A stretch of 64,000 nucleotides of DNA from Laburnicola sp. R22_1 (Eukaryota > Ascomycota > Dothideomycetes > Pleosporales > Didymosphaeriaceae), in contig JACONQ010000013.1 in assembly GCA_014281115.1 (NCBI GenBank), positions 1,850,501 through 1,914,500 on the forward strand, read 5' to 3'. Of the stretch, positions 1 through 10,754 are shown one piece after another. The position numbers and the translations under genes were made by a program. Under the pieces are notes generated by a model that worked only from the letters and a program-made list of their open reading frames with translations, was not told where the DNA came from and did no database searches. Numbering within the stretch: position 1 is the stretch's first letter; each line of letters opens with the position of its first letter.

Positions 1-428
1 GCGCGACGGGGCGGGCGTGAAGAGCATGGTGCGTGTGTGGTGGGTGGACGAGGCCGTCGTCGCTATCGCATGGGGCCTCTCGTGGTCGTCTCGCGACACG
101 TTGCAGAGGCACGAGGATCGGGATAGGTAGGTACTACTATAGGCGGGCAGGAAGAATATCGGAGCCCGGCGATCCCAAGGAATTAGGGATTAGGTGGCAG
201 TGGCCGTACGCGTACCTAGATGCAGCGCTGCAGGGGGTCCGCGGGGCGGAACAACGTGCAGGCGGTACAGTCAGCGCCAGCTGGCCAATGAGGCAGCCCG
301 CGCCCGCCCGGCTCGCTGCCTCTCCGCCGCCCTCGGCGTCTCACCTCTCAAACACACTCACGGCTCTAACGCCTCGTCTGCTAGTACCGCGCTGATCACT
401 GATCATGGCTACACTACATACACAGCCT
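1..428. other. Terminal GC-rich stretch, no assignable gene
   Basis: This stretch lies downstream of the stop codon of the Sfm1-like gene. It has open frames on both strands, such as 33-395 on the plus strand, but their translations are Arg/Ala/Ser-rich and show no recognisable domain. I see nothing supportable here beyond a probable 3' UTR and intergenic DNA. It could hold the end of a gene lying outside the window. Confidence 0.4.
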
Positions 429-1305
429 TCACAAGAGGTCGTCGAGCCCCTTTGCTGAATCCTTGACAATGAGATCGACCATGCCCTGTTGCCGGTAGAT
501 GAGCTGAAGATTCCAGACCATGGTGAGTGTGTCTGCGCGAGCCTTACCTCTGGCATGATCGCCTGTCCGTCTTTGCCCACCACGTAGCGAAACGGCATCT
601 CGGTGCTTTCGTTCTTGTTGATCTTGAGCTCGGGATGGTCCACATAGGGGATTTTGTCAACGGGTACTGCGACGCGTCAGCATCCCTCATGGCGAGCTCC
701 CCCTTAGCTCCGCGGAACCTACTCCTGTCCTGCACCACCATTCTCGTCACACGTACGGCCGTGTCGGTCGTCATCTGTACAGGTCCTAGACGACGCCCCT
801 GATAGCCCTTCTTGCGCAGCTCCGAGGTTCGATCTGCCATGGCATCGTGTCAGTAGGTAGCTGGTGGCAGCGGTGCACTTCTTCCACGCCGCAGCACACA
901 CACCTCGAGGCGGATCGTCACCTAAGCAGAGTGAGCCATAAACATTTCCGACGTAACTCGCGGCGTAGACGTACCAAGAATGCCGCCGAACAGGAAAATG
1001 TCAAAGTCAGCGCCATCCTCTGGGCCGAGATCGTCGGACGCGGAGGGGTCGAGCAGGCACACTCTGTCCTTGCGGTCGGCGTAGATGTCCTCGATGCCTC
1101 TCGTCTCGACGTGCAACCCCTTGGCCTGCTGCAGATTGGACGGAAGCTTCAGCGAGGTGGGGACCGAAGACAGCAAAAACTGTGCGCCCGCTGCGTGGCA
1201 TTCAGCTGCAATGGCCGAGTACTCGAGCGACGACCATGCCTCGAGCTCTGGATCCAGGTGCTCGACCACAAAGGTCTTGCCCGGCAGGGGACTGAGGCTG
1301 GCCAT
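429..1305 (-). CDS. sfm1: Sfm1-like SPOUT-family protein-arginine methyltransferase
   Basis: Four exons on the minus strand: 1305-975, 833-723, 666-548 and 485-429. They total 618 nt, or 205 residues plus stop, close to the roughly 213 residues of yeast Sfm1. All three introns are GT..AG with phase-consistent joins: 974-834 begins GTACGT, 722-667 begins GTAGGT, 547-486 begins GTAAGG. CTGAC-type branch sites are visible in the first two. The protein shows the family's landmarks in order: FVVEHLDPELEAWSSLEY near the N terminus, YADRKDRVCLLDP, DIFLFGGILG spliced to DRTSELRKKGYQGRRLG, then IPYVDHPELKI, ESTEMPFRYV and a GMVDLI tail. Yeast Sfm1 is a SAM-dependent SPOUT enzyme that methylates an arginine of ribosomal protein Rps3; that role is inferred here by family. 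The start is the Met just before SLSPLPGKTF; an upstream in-frame Met at 1344 exists but lies outside the conserved part. It is divergent from the endosulfine-like gene. Confidence 0.9.
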
Positions 1306-1574
1306 TTGGACGGTAGATAGAATGCAGCAAGTTTGGACTCGCACACGCTGCAGGGCACGACAGCGGCGATGTCACGTGAGCATGTGTGGGTTGTTCGGCA
1401 GAACCACGGGTCCAGGGCGCGACGTTCCCTAGTTAGGCATTGCTCGCGGGGTCCTGGTGCTTGTCGAGCAGCAACGTCCAACGGTCCGCAACACGCAACA
1501 CGCAACTCCCAACTCACCATACGTCTACCTGGGGAGCTTGAAACCATCGACTTGGCCTAGCAGCCGAACGCAGC
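1306..1574. promoter_or_regulatory. Shared divergent intergenic region
   Basis: The 269 bp between the start codons of two head-to-head genes must contain both 5' UTRs and core promoters. A palindromic CACGTG (E-box type) lies at 1373-1378. I see no clear TATA box. Promoter function is inferred from position only. Confidence 0.45.
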
Positions 1575-2119
1575 ATGAACCCCCATCAGCAGAACAAAGT
1601 GGACATCAGCGTACGTCCCCGCAGCATTCCGTGCGCCGGCTGCACGGCTCCCACACAGGTCTCCTGACGTGACCAACAGAAACTGTCCCCCGACGAGGCG
1701 AAGCTCTTCCGCCTCTATGGCAAGCTGCCCAACAAGAAAGACCTGCTGCAGAACAAGCTGAAGGTACACGCCTTGCCCATTGAAGTTCTCGCGGTGCCCC
1801 GCTGATCGCTACCCCGCAGGAGCGCAAGTACTTCGACAGCGGCGACTACGCCCTCTCCAAAGCCGGCAAGGCCTCTGACAGCGGTGTCACCTCCATCGGC
1901 CGCGAGCACCCCGTACCCGAGAAGATCCCGCATATCGCACCACCCGCACACAATGGACAGACGCAGACGCAGACGCAGAACGGCCAAGACAAGGGTGTTG
2001 GCAGCGGCAGCCCCGTGAAGGAACACACGTTCCTGCACCGCGAGACCAGCTTGAACCGGGAAACGTCGGCTGAGGACTTCGAAGAGGAGGGCCGCAAGGA
2101 GGACGCTGCACAGGCATAG
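1575..2119 (+). CDS. igo1: Endosulfine / Igo1 family protein
   Basis: Three exons: 1575-1610, 1680-1763 and 1820-2119, 420 nt coding for 139 residues. Introns 1611-1679 (GTACGT..CAACAG) and 1764-1819 (GTACAC..CGCAG) are both phase 0. Exon 2 encodes KLSPDEAKLFRLYGKLPNKKDLLQNKLK and exon 3 opens with ERKYFDSGDYALSKAGKASD, the signature of the endosulfine/ARPP-19/Igo family. In that family the Ser of FDSGDY is phosphorylated by a Greatwall/Rim15 kinase, turning the protein into an inhibitor of PP2A-B55, which links nutrient state to quiescence and mitotic entry. The C-terminal half is low complexity (a QTQTQTQ stretch and acidic residues) and probably disordered. The start ATG gives a short first exon typical of fungal orthologues. 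The gene is intact and shows no RIP. Confidence 0.92.
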
Positions 2120-2905
2120 CCGCTGTGCGCACGTCCTGGTTTTATCTTCTGTGAGTCACCCTGGACACGCCCCGCATGCGAGACACGTGCTAATTGCAGC
2201 CATGCTTTCAGCCTCTTCGAACTACCTCGGCTTGCTCCGGTCGACTGACATCTCGATGCGGCCCCGCCGTATCCCACCACGGCCTTGTTTACTTGGGAGA
2301 CTTTGGGTGGACACCGGCGTTCTGGCTTGAAATTGATTGTGTAGACGACATGCTATGTTCGTGCTTGCACGCAGGGTTTTCTTTATTCCGGTTGTCTGTT
2401 GACTCCTACGCTGGGCTGTCCAGTCCTCTCCTGGCTTCCGCCGCGCATGGATTAGGGACAGTGTATGGCAAAGGCACGGTCGAGATTCGGTTCATGTATA
2501 GTTTGGTTTCCGCAGTAGCAGCTGTGAGTTGGACATGATCAGATGGGTATCTGAGCTTGGTGGTGACGGCCGCGAAGTGCGTTATGATATGGGAGTAGCT
2601 GGAATTTGTAGCTATGCAGATAGGGAATGATTTTGTCTCTCAAAATTTCTACGGGGCGCTTGGGCGCTGCATCTCTCTCTCCCTCTCTCTAGAGGACAGC
2701 GCCACCAAATAGTAATGGCCGTCGGGGCTGGGATTTGTTCCGCTCGTTAGCGACCTGTTAGAGGGTTGTCTAACTCTAGATGCATCAAGGTATAGTGTCC
2801 GTGACAGGCGATTGAGAAGAATCAAGGCAAATGAGGCACGGCGATGGGGTGATTGGTCAAGTTGGAATAGTCTGCTTGTCTTGGTATGCTACAGAGGTAT
2901 ACTTA
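2120..2905. other. Intergenic region between igo1 and the LINE
   Basis: This holds the probable 3' UTR of the endosulfine gene and then the 3' flank of the minus-strand retroelement. A CT-rich microsatellite lies at about 2672-2692. No conserved coding sequence is visible. No poly(T) tract, the plus-strand image of a LINE poly(A) tail, is seen at the element's 3' side, so its exact 3' end cannot be placed. Confidence 0.5.
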
Positions 2906-5191
2906 TTATTCTCCGTCATTTGCTTGCTCTTCAGATGAGCTTTCGCCATCTTCATCTTCGGGTCCGGTCTCTCCTTTAGCCTGCCCTTTAGCCTGCCCTG
3001 TATCCTGCCCTTTACCCTGCCCTGTATCCTGCCCTTCACCCTGCCCTTCTATCTGCCCTTTTGCCTGTTCCCTAGTCTGTCCTTCGCGCACTATGTGTTG
3101 GGTCTGCACATGTGTACTTGGGAGTTGCGGCTGTTGCATAGCCTGAGACCCGTGAGCCTGAAACCTTTTAAGGATTCCCGGAGGTCTCTGAGACGCACTC
3201 CTGGCTTTCTTCTCGGGCGACCTCGAGCGTTGCGTGTCCGAGTCCGACTCTGGCGGGCTGTGTTGTTTTAGTTGGCTGGTCTCTGGGCCCTGTGACCTGC
3301 CTCTCGGGTTTTCTGGCACGACACTGCGGCTTGGCGACACGGATCTTGAGCGTTCTGGCATATTTGATATGATCGGTGGCCGGGAGTCTTGCGCCCTCTC
3401 GTCTGAGACTTCCGAGATGGATCTCGGGGTGTTCGAACTGTCTTCTGCGAGCCTTGGCCTGCCTCGTGGACGGCCTGAGCCCTTCGGCCTACCTCTTTTG
3501 CCGCTCGGCTTTGCTCTTGCACTTTCCGAGTTGCCTTGTTTCATCTTGTCAAGAATTCTGCTCCATTGAGCAGGGGTACTCTCATTGTCAGGGATGGGTA
3601 CCACCACAGACGGTGCCCGAGCGGTCCCTGCTTGTTGCATACCCAATTCCTTTTCAAAGCTAGACCCAGGCCTCTCTCGTGGACCCGACGGATTTATGGC
3701 TTGGCGAGCAGTACCTGCATTGTTGTCGCCATCGTCATCGGCATCATTGCCATCGGTACCAGCTGCTCCTGCCTGAGTACCAGTACCAGCACCAGTACCA
3801 GCACCAGTACCAGCACCAGCACCGGCAGCCGGAAGATCAGCGACCCTAGTATCAGCTCCAGTTGGCTGGACTGGCGTCTTCTTCTTCGTCTTCCGCTTCT
3901 TCGAAGGTTTGCTCTTGTTGCCTTCGCCTTTCTCTGTAAACCTGCCACAATCCTCAGGAACACGAGGGATGTCGGGCCAGAACATCCCATCAGCCCACGG
4001 AGGCATCTTGTTGTTGAACTTGTCGCAAGCACTGCGATGTGCTACAACTGACGAATCTTTGCAATCAGAAGACTCCGTGGGATGGTTCAGCCCGCAGTTG
4101 ATACATCCCGGCTGATTGTTTGGGCAGTGCTTCTTGTCATGATCTTTGTCATGGACTTCCTTCCCACAGTGTAAACACCTCGCCGGAAGGTTGTTGTTCG
4201 GACAGTCATCAGCCATATGACCCGGCTCCCCGCAATGTCGGCAAAAATAGGGCAACGAGCGCATGTCAAAAGGCCTGGAATCGAGTCAATAATGGTAACA
4301 GAACAACCACTCTGAGGTAACCCACCTTGCATATACCAAATTGTTATTGAAATAGAAGGCTTTGCTAGCGGCTTCCGCTTCCTTGATGCTGTTGACCCTC
4401 CAGAGGAGTTTACCACACCGATACTGCGCTGCTTGAACGTTGATTTTGGATTCGGCACGCCAACGTGGAACGTGTTCCATCAAGTTTTCCTTTATCTCGC
4501 TGGAGAGGGGGTCGAAATGGAACAGCTGTATCCAGATTTGATCTTTCACCATGTGCGAGTTGCTAAGCTCCAGATACTGGGGTATTAATGGCAGATCGAC
4601 GTGGTTGAGTAAGTTTTGGTAGCCCCGCTCGCAATCGACTTCTAACCACAGCTGTTTACTATGTTCCCTCCACCGTGCGGTTACTATGTGGGAAAATGGC
4701 TCCCCGTACTTGTCGAGCCGTTTGACCAAGTCTGCACTAGCCAAATTTTCCACGATGACAACGTCTTTCGAATCGACGTCGAGCTTGAGCGTCGGCATCA
4801 CTGAGCCACCGGGGAGTTCCCATGTTTTGCCCTTGATAAGCTGAGCGGTTCGCTTCGCCTGCGTCGTTTGTTCCGGCTTTTGAATATTCGTCGACATGAA
4901 AACTTTTACTGCGGCGAGCCCATTTTTCATTTCCTTGGTTTCGTCAGAGAGGCGCTTGGTTTCGTTAGTGAGCTCGGTGACAAGATGGAAAAAACAATTG
5001 AGGGCAATTTCCAAGCGATCGATCTGCGAAGGCTCGAGGCCTGGAGCATCATGTGATTGTGAAAAGTTCTGGAAGCCAGAAGCAGGATTGCCTGTCGCTG
5101 CCTGCGTCGTGGAATCGGCAATGTTATCGTCCGTCATTAGCGCATCGACCATTTGCTCATCGAAAGTGCCGTAATCGTCATCTTCGCACAT
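2906..5191 (-). CDS. Gag-like zinc-knuckle protein of the LINE, two exons
   Basis: Exons 5191-4326 and 4274-2906, joined by a 51-nt intron (4325-4275) with GTGGGT donor, TTGACTC branch-like site and TTCCAG acceptor; the join is phase 2 and in frame. The frame is open upstream to about 5245, but the first ATG is at 5191. The N-terminal half has an acidic start, a coiled-coil-like stretch (ELTNETKRLSDETKEMKNG) and a globular region rich in Trp. Exon 2 opens with CCHC-type knuckles: FCRHCGEPGHMADDC, then RCLHCGKEVHDKDHDKKHC, then GCINCGLNHPTESSDC. A basic KKRKTKKK stretch follows, then Ala/Gly/Thr repeats (about 3777-3830), AT-hook-like GKRGRPKGSGRPRGRPR, an SR/RS-rich part and a C-terminal run of GQ-containing tetrapeptides (about 2975-3065). 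RNA binding through the knuckles is known for LINE ORF1 proteins; AT-hook DNA binding is inference. Confidence 0.8.
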
Positions 5192-5230
5192 GTCGGCGAG
5201 TACATTAAATGGTTTGTCACCCCAGGGCAA

Positions 5231-6116
5231 AATGTGGCTTGTGTCTTAACACTCGAGAAGAGCGCAGGTCGGAGGTTGTGACCTAGGGATGGAAGGTGTA
5301 GCTGAGAAATCAACGAAGTAGCCCGGGCACAAAACTGTAGCTCAAACGTGAGGGCTTTGTGGATGTCGTACAGCCAACTATTCGATTCAGTACCGGGCGT
5401 CGGAACAGCACAACTGCCCCTACTCAAGCGGTCATGTGGCATCCCCTCATTATCGGCATTTTTTCCCTTATGCGGGAATCCCACATGCACATATGGATAG
5501 TGCGAACTATCAATCCCCAACAGCAGCGGCACAGCTGCTTCGCGGGCTCGTTGCATCGGGCTGCAATGTCACATGCATCCATGAGACGGGTTATGGCCCA
5601 GACGCTTCCTGTACGTAGTGCTCACCGCTGTTCTCACCGCGACTTTTCTCTACCCGCGGGATTTCTCGCGATTGGTCTCCCTAATGTACGTGGCACACGT
5701 GCACGCATCAACACTTTTAGCGCCACGACTGATGTAGGCACCGGGGAGGGCATCCGTAGCTTGGGTCTAATAACTTTCATTCGCTTTTACTCGTGGCAAA
5801 ACATCGCAATACTTCCGTCTGTCCCGATTTTGCCGTTGCCCGTGTCTTGAGGCAATTGTTTCGCGGCGGCGTTCTTCCCCCTTCGGCGGGCTCCCTATCT
5901 CAGTCGCTGCAGGGCTCCGACGAGCTGGCCGGACTCAACGCATACAGCAGGGTACAACTCGCGCAACACCAACGGGGTAAACGTAGCTAAAGTAGTGAAC
6001 TGGCTTGAATCACTTTCATTATCTCATCAAAGTTCAAAGTGGTCATCACACAATGGGCCATCGATCATCAACTGTAGTGTATGGTGTGAAATTGTGAAAT
6101 TGTGATTAAACGAGCG
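5231..6116. other. Spacer between LINE pol and gag
   Basis: 886 bp with no credible ORF on the minus strand. It would be the 5' leader of the Gag gene and the 3' flank of pol. Plus-strand ORFs such as 5359-5850 are compositionally unremarkable and overlap nothing conserved. If two LINE copies abut here, their junction should lie within this stretch. Confidence 0.5.
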
Positions 6117-9100
6117 CTATTCCTTCACATCTAGGTTCTTCCGACGTGGAAATTGATGCTTCTCCTTCTTCACCTGGTCAAACTGCTCGATGCCGAAATA
6201 CTGAATAGCCCAGGACGTGGCGACCTCGATGTATTTTGTCATCAGCAATGTGAAGTCGACGTGCGCTCTACACTCTGCCATCAGCATCTTTCTGGGTTCA
6301 TTCAACGCCGTACAGTGGAGGAAGAGATGCTCAGCCGTATGTACGTGCTTGGAACACTTGGGACACGTCCTGTCCGTGATTCCCCGAGAGTAACGCCAGA
6401 TCGGGTTGCCGTTCAAGGGGATATTGCCGGTCCTGATGAACACAGCCATCGTGGCTTGTTCTCGGTCGAGTTGCGAGTACAACGAGAGAGTATGGTGGTC
6501 GAATGGATTTTGGTGGGCCAGCTGAACACGTTTACCCTCATAAGCATCGCGAAGTGCTTCCTCTTTGAATTGTTGAACACACAGTGCCATTGCTTGCAAA
6601 TCCCAGTAGCTCTTGATCAACTCAGCACGCTTCTCTGATGATTGGATGCCACGTTTCAAAACTTCCAAGTCGACTTTCAATTTGTCTTCCACCTTCTTCT
6701 GCGACCGCTCGAATTCTGCCGTCTCGTACGAGTAGTACTTTTCCTTGAATTGTTCTGCAGAGAGCTCGGTCGACTTGTAGATCTCTACCATGTGTTTTTC
6801 GGCTAGCAGGCACAGGCGCTGGTAGGGATGTTCCTCCATGAGTTCGACATACATGTAACGTGGCGCGGTTTTCTTTGTTCCTCTCCATGTGACATCGGGA
6901 CTGAATCGGTAGTCGTACAATGACCGATAGAAGTCGGATGTGAGGAATCGGCAGCGATGGCTCATGGCTTGGGCGTAGAGTTTGTAAACGACATCATATA
7001 CATGCATCTCTGCCCGTAGTAGGATACTCTTGCTTGCTGGTCGTGCACCTCCGAGGGGGAGCATACACTCAGTCTGTATCGATCTCAGAAGTGTGATGGC
7101 AGGTCCAGAAAGACCGTAGGTGAGGGCTGGCTCCTTGAACGAGCCGTGGCGAGCTTCGTTGTGTGCATCGTAGATGAACCAGGCTGGCGCGGCATATGTC
7201 AATCGAGGTAGAATCTTGAAATGCCACAACAAGCGGTTTTGAACGTAATTAGCACCCCAAGTTGGGCCCGTGAAACCCCGGAAGAGCGACAAGTCCACGC
7301 GGACCCTACGTTGTAGCTGGTAATAGTTAGACGATTCCACTGAGATATGGTGGTGACTTGCCTCTTCGATGTGCGGTATAAATGTCAGTCTTTTGTCAAG
7401 TCTGACTCCTAACACGTCCAAGTACTCTTCTGGACAAATATCCTTGCGTTCTTTGGCGGTAAGATTCCTGAATTCGGGTATGTCAGGGAGAAGGTCGCAT
7501 TTCAACGCTTCTCCCATGTTTCGAGTCCAGGGTTTCACAAAGTGGAAAACATGATATTTCTTGGGTGAAAACTTGAGGTTCAGGTCTTTCGCTGTCGTGA
7601 ATAGTAGTCCGTGCACCTCCTCGAATATGGTGCAGATGCGTTCTCGAGAATCAGCTGCAATCAGCATATGCGTGTCGTCGACGAAAGCAGACCAGACAAG
7701 CGTTCGCTGTGGGTGTCCGGCTTGGTGCTTCTCGACTAGGATAGCGGCGTAGAACAGGAAGAGGAGGGAGGAAAGAGGACTGCCCTGGGGTATGCCAACG
7801 TTGATCCAGTAACTGCTTCTTCGCATTTGGCATTACCGGGTAAACGCACTTGTGTACGGCGATCCGAAAGATAAGACCACACGAAAAGAACGATCCAGTC
7901 TGGCATCTTCTTCTCAATCAGGAAATCGGGGAGTTTTGTTCGCACAACATGGTCATAAGCACCTGTTAGGTCCAGACAGAACTGGGTGACGTAACGATCG
8001 CACAACCAGTTCTTCTGAACAAAGTTGATAATGTGCTCAAGGGACTGGGTCGTGCTTTTACCAGGTGTACCGAATTGAATGCTCGGGAGAAGATCCGGGA
8101 ACCATTGGAAGACGGCCTTCATGCGATTGCTAACGACACGCTCCAGAAGCTTGGCGATACAATTCAAGAGCGCTATAGGACGGTAGGACTTCGGATCGTC
8201 TGCGGCTTTTTTGGGTTTTCGAATGGCGAGTATAATCTGTTCTTTGAACTGGGCGGGATGGACCCTCAAAGAAAGCAACTTGTTGAAAATGTGCGTTTGA
8301 TAAGGAGCGAGGGCCTCCCTGCACATCTTCAGTGCGTCGTACGCAACACCATCTGCCCCGAAGGCCTTGTGAGTCGACGCCACTTTGAGCATGTCTTTGA
8401 ACTCATCCTTCAGCAACTGGTCGTCTATCACTTGAAATTGCTCTCTGTTGGGATCTAGGTACGGCCGGGGAAGATCCACCGGTGATTTGGCTGTGCCTGC
8501 TGGATCGGAGGTGGAATCCTGTATTTGAATCGTGAGCAATCTTCATCAGACGGCTGAAGACGGTGAGAATGGACAAGGGGCTTCGACTTGCTAGGGCGAT
8601 CATGCAAGAAGCTGGTGTGGAGAAAAAGAAAAGAGATTTGGGCTTACCGTCGTTGTGTTGGTTTCAGTTACTGGAACCCATCCGTTTGGATAAACGGCAT
8701 CGACAATCGCTGTGGCCTTCTTTGGTCCCTCAGTGATGGTCTCTTCGCCCACCTTGAAGTCGGGAGGCTGTTCCATCCCTTTCGGAAGAGCGTTAATTGT
8801 CGTTCTCTTTAGGACGCGGAAAAGGCCGTCCTTTTTGCTGATTGCTTCTTCGAACGGGGTCTTTCCCGTCTTTTTGCTCCGTCGCTTCTTGGATCGTTGG
8901 CGGGGTTTCTTTTGCTGCGGCTCGTAAAATACTAAGGTTGGAACATAGAATTTGATGGCAGGAACCAGTACGTCATCGATAACTTGGCTCTGCATCTTCA
9001 CCGCTGCACGCTCATCCTCTAGCTCTGGGAGTTCAGTCGGTGGACCGAACAGCGCCTCCAACTTCTCCTCGACAAATTCCTGAAATTGTTGTCTGGGTGT

Positions 9101-10318
9101 TTGCTTCCATACAAAGCCAGTCTTCACGGGTCGTTCAGTGTTGACCTTGACTGAAAATCTCGAAGGGCAGTGATCTGAGTCGAACCCCGGAACGTTGTCG
9201 AGTAACTGGTAATCGGAATCATGATCTATCCACGCCTCTATAAACACCACGTCAAGTACACTATGGTATTGTGAGGACTTTCCCCTCTTGCCACGCGAAT
9301 AGGTTGCTACGCCCTCCTTATTTTTGCAGATCATGTTAAGGTTGTTCATTGCGGTAACGAAATCCGCAGTGTCCTCATCGGTTTCTGTTCCGCCCGTCCA
9401 CAAAGGGTGTAGAAGATTGATGTCGGATGCAAATAGATGGTAGGCTTCGGATTCGGTTTGCATGTGCTTGATGACCTCTTTGAGATTTGCCTTTTTCAAA
9501 TTGTTGTACAGATTATGGAAGGCCAGCGTGCGATTGCAGGTCGGGAGGAAGAGGGTAGCCAGGAGATTCTTGTTTGTACCTTCGGCTTGCTGTACGCGCC
9601 ACCCAGGTTGGACGGTTTTATGAACCATGAAAGCGACCTTCCCCAACGTCTTAACACCCGCCGCTTTAAGTTCTGCTTCCAATGCCTCTTCTTCTGCTTC
9701 TGCGTCTGCGTCTGCCCCCTTGTTATTCTCCTTCTCCTTCTCCTTCTCCATCCTGTCCTTCTTCTCCTGTTGCTTCTGCTTCTTCTGTGCTTGTCCAAGT
9801 CTGTCATAAGGTGACACATGCACTCTACGGCCAGGTTTGTCTTCCGCTTCGAGGTGTTGGTTTCCCTCGATGGAATACCAACGATCGTATTGGTAATTAT
9901 TTACCCATGCGAAGTCGAGGGGGGGATCTTGGAGAAGAACGACATCAGGAGGTCGCCTACAGCTCTCGATGTAGTCTATGAGGGCTGTCAGTCTTTTCAA
10001 GGCCTTCTTTATATTGGCACTTATGGCCACAACCTCACCATCATTCATGATGGTGAGTGTGAAACCGTCCTCGAGCTCCTTTCTCTCACTCGTGGTCTTT
10101 GGAGCTTGGCGGGGTGCGCTCTCAGCGATGCTTTCCTTTGTCGGTTCCTTTGCCACTTCTTGTCAGTCGGTACCAATTGTGGTTAAAGCTCGCTAACATA
10201 CCACAAGATGCTGCGGCTTCTTTTTCTTCGTTCGCTTCCTCTTCTTCTTCGCAGGCTTCTCCCCATCGGCGGGAGCCGCCTTGTCGCCCTCGGCGGGAGT
10301 CTCGTTAGCTGGCCCCAT
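6117..10318 (-). CDS. LINE pol: endonuclease, reverse transcriptase and C-terminal zinc finger
   Basis: A short first ORF (10318-10202) encodes 39 residues ending in a Lys/Arg-rich NLS-like run and meets a GTATGT donor; joining it to the next frame at about 10158 leaves a one-base discrepancy. The endonuclease part (10156-8648) shows LLQDPP (residues 74-79), SDINLLHPLW (about 244-253), a YHSVLDVVFIE strand and DSDHCPSRFSV, the order of EEP nuclease motifs, with a charged Lys/Glu insertion at about 125-165. A 129-nt intron (8647-8519, GTAAGC..TACAG) joins residue 503 in phase 0 to DSTSDPAG. The RT has SYRPIALLN, FCLDLTGAYD (motif A), IPQGSPLSSLLFLFY (motif B) and AFVDDTHML (motif C). One single-base frameshift near 7826 falls between motifs A and B. 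The C terminus carries CPKCSKHVHTAEHLFLHC. I see no RNase H domain. Confidence 0.8.
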
Positions 10319-10650
10319 GACGTATGGGTATCAACTCTGTCTGCCGTATAGCGAAGGAACGGTGTTGCATAAAGAATTGATTGGTGATGCGCATTAAGCT
10401 TCGGTGCGATGGTAAAGACAAGGTAATTGAAGTTGTGTTCTGGTCACAATCGTATGTTGCAACAGAAGCTATGCTACCCCCAGCTTCACGGGGAATCTCA
10501 GCGTGTCCCATGGAGGGGACGGCGGCGTTCGCGGCTTCTCGGCGACGCACACGTGATCCAGCGAAGCCGCAACAGTAGCGGTGAACAACGCAGCGCCGTA
10601 GCCAATGTACCGTAGCAGAGTACGGCCGCAAGTACGGCCGAAGCGTGCAC
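10319..10650. other. GC-rich 5' flank of the LINE
   Basis: About 330 bp of normal-GC sequence upstream of the pol start, ending abruptly near 10650 where AT-rich sequence begins. Small ORFs here have no recognisable content. It may be the LINE 5' UTR and promoter, or remaining host DNA. Confidence 0.4.
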
Positions 10651-10754
10651 GGTTTATAAAGTGCGCTTTCGCTTAAGGCTATTAGCTATTCTTACTAACT
10701 TGCAACTACGTTAACTATAAGTTACTATTAGCTAAGTAATTTTTTATAACTTTA

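Larger units (their letters stand above)
2906..10318 (-). mobile_element. Non-LTR (LINE/Tad-like) retroelement, normal GC, pol upstream of gag
   Basis: A 7.4 kb minus-strand unit. In transcription order it has an NLS-like leader, an apurinic-type endonuclease, reverse transcriptase, a C-terminal CCHC-like finger, an 886-bp spacer (6116-5231), then a zinc-knuckle Gag-like gene. Fungal Tad1-type LINEs normally have gag first, so this is either an inverted order or two abutting partial copies. Base composition is like host DNA and almost no RIP-type stops occur, unlike every LTR element further right. Apart from one frameshift near 7826, the reading frames are broken only by introns. I could not identify target-site duplications or a tail. 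Confidence 0.75.

Noticed and set aside
33..395. 120-residue ORF at the left edge
   Set aside because: Arg/Ala/Ser-rich in GC-rich DNA, with no domain, splice pattern or neighbour evidence.
6117..7000. RNase H domain at the end of LINE pol
   Set aside because: The expected spaced acidic residues are not seen; only a Cys/His finger is evident at the C terminus.
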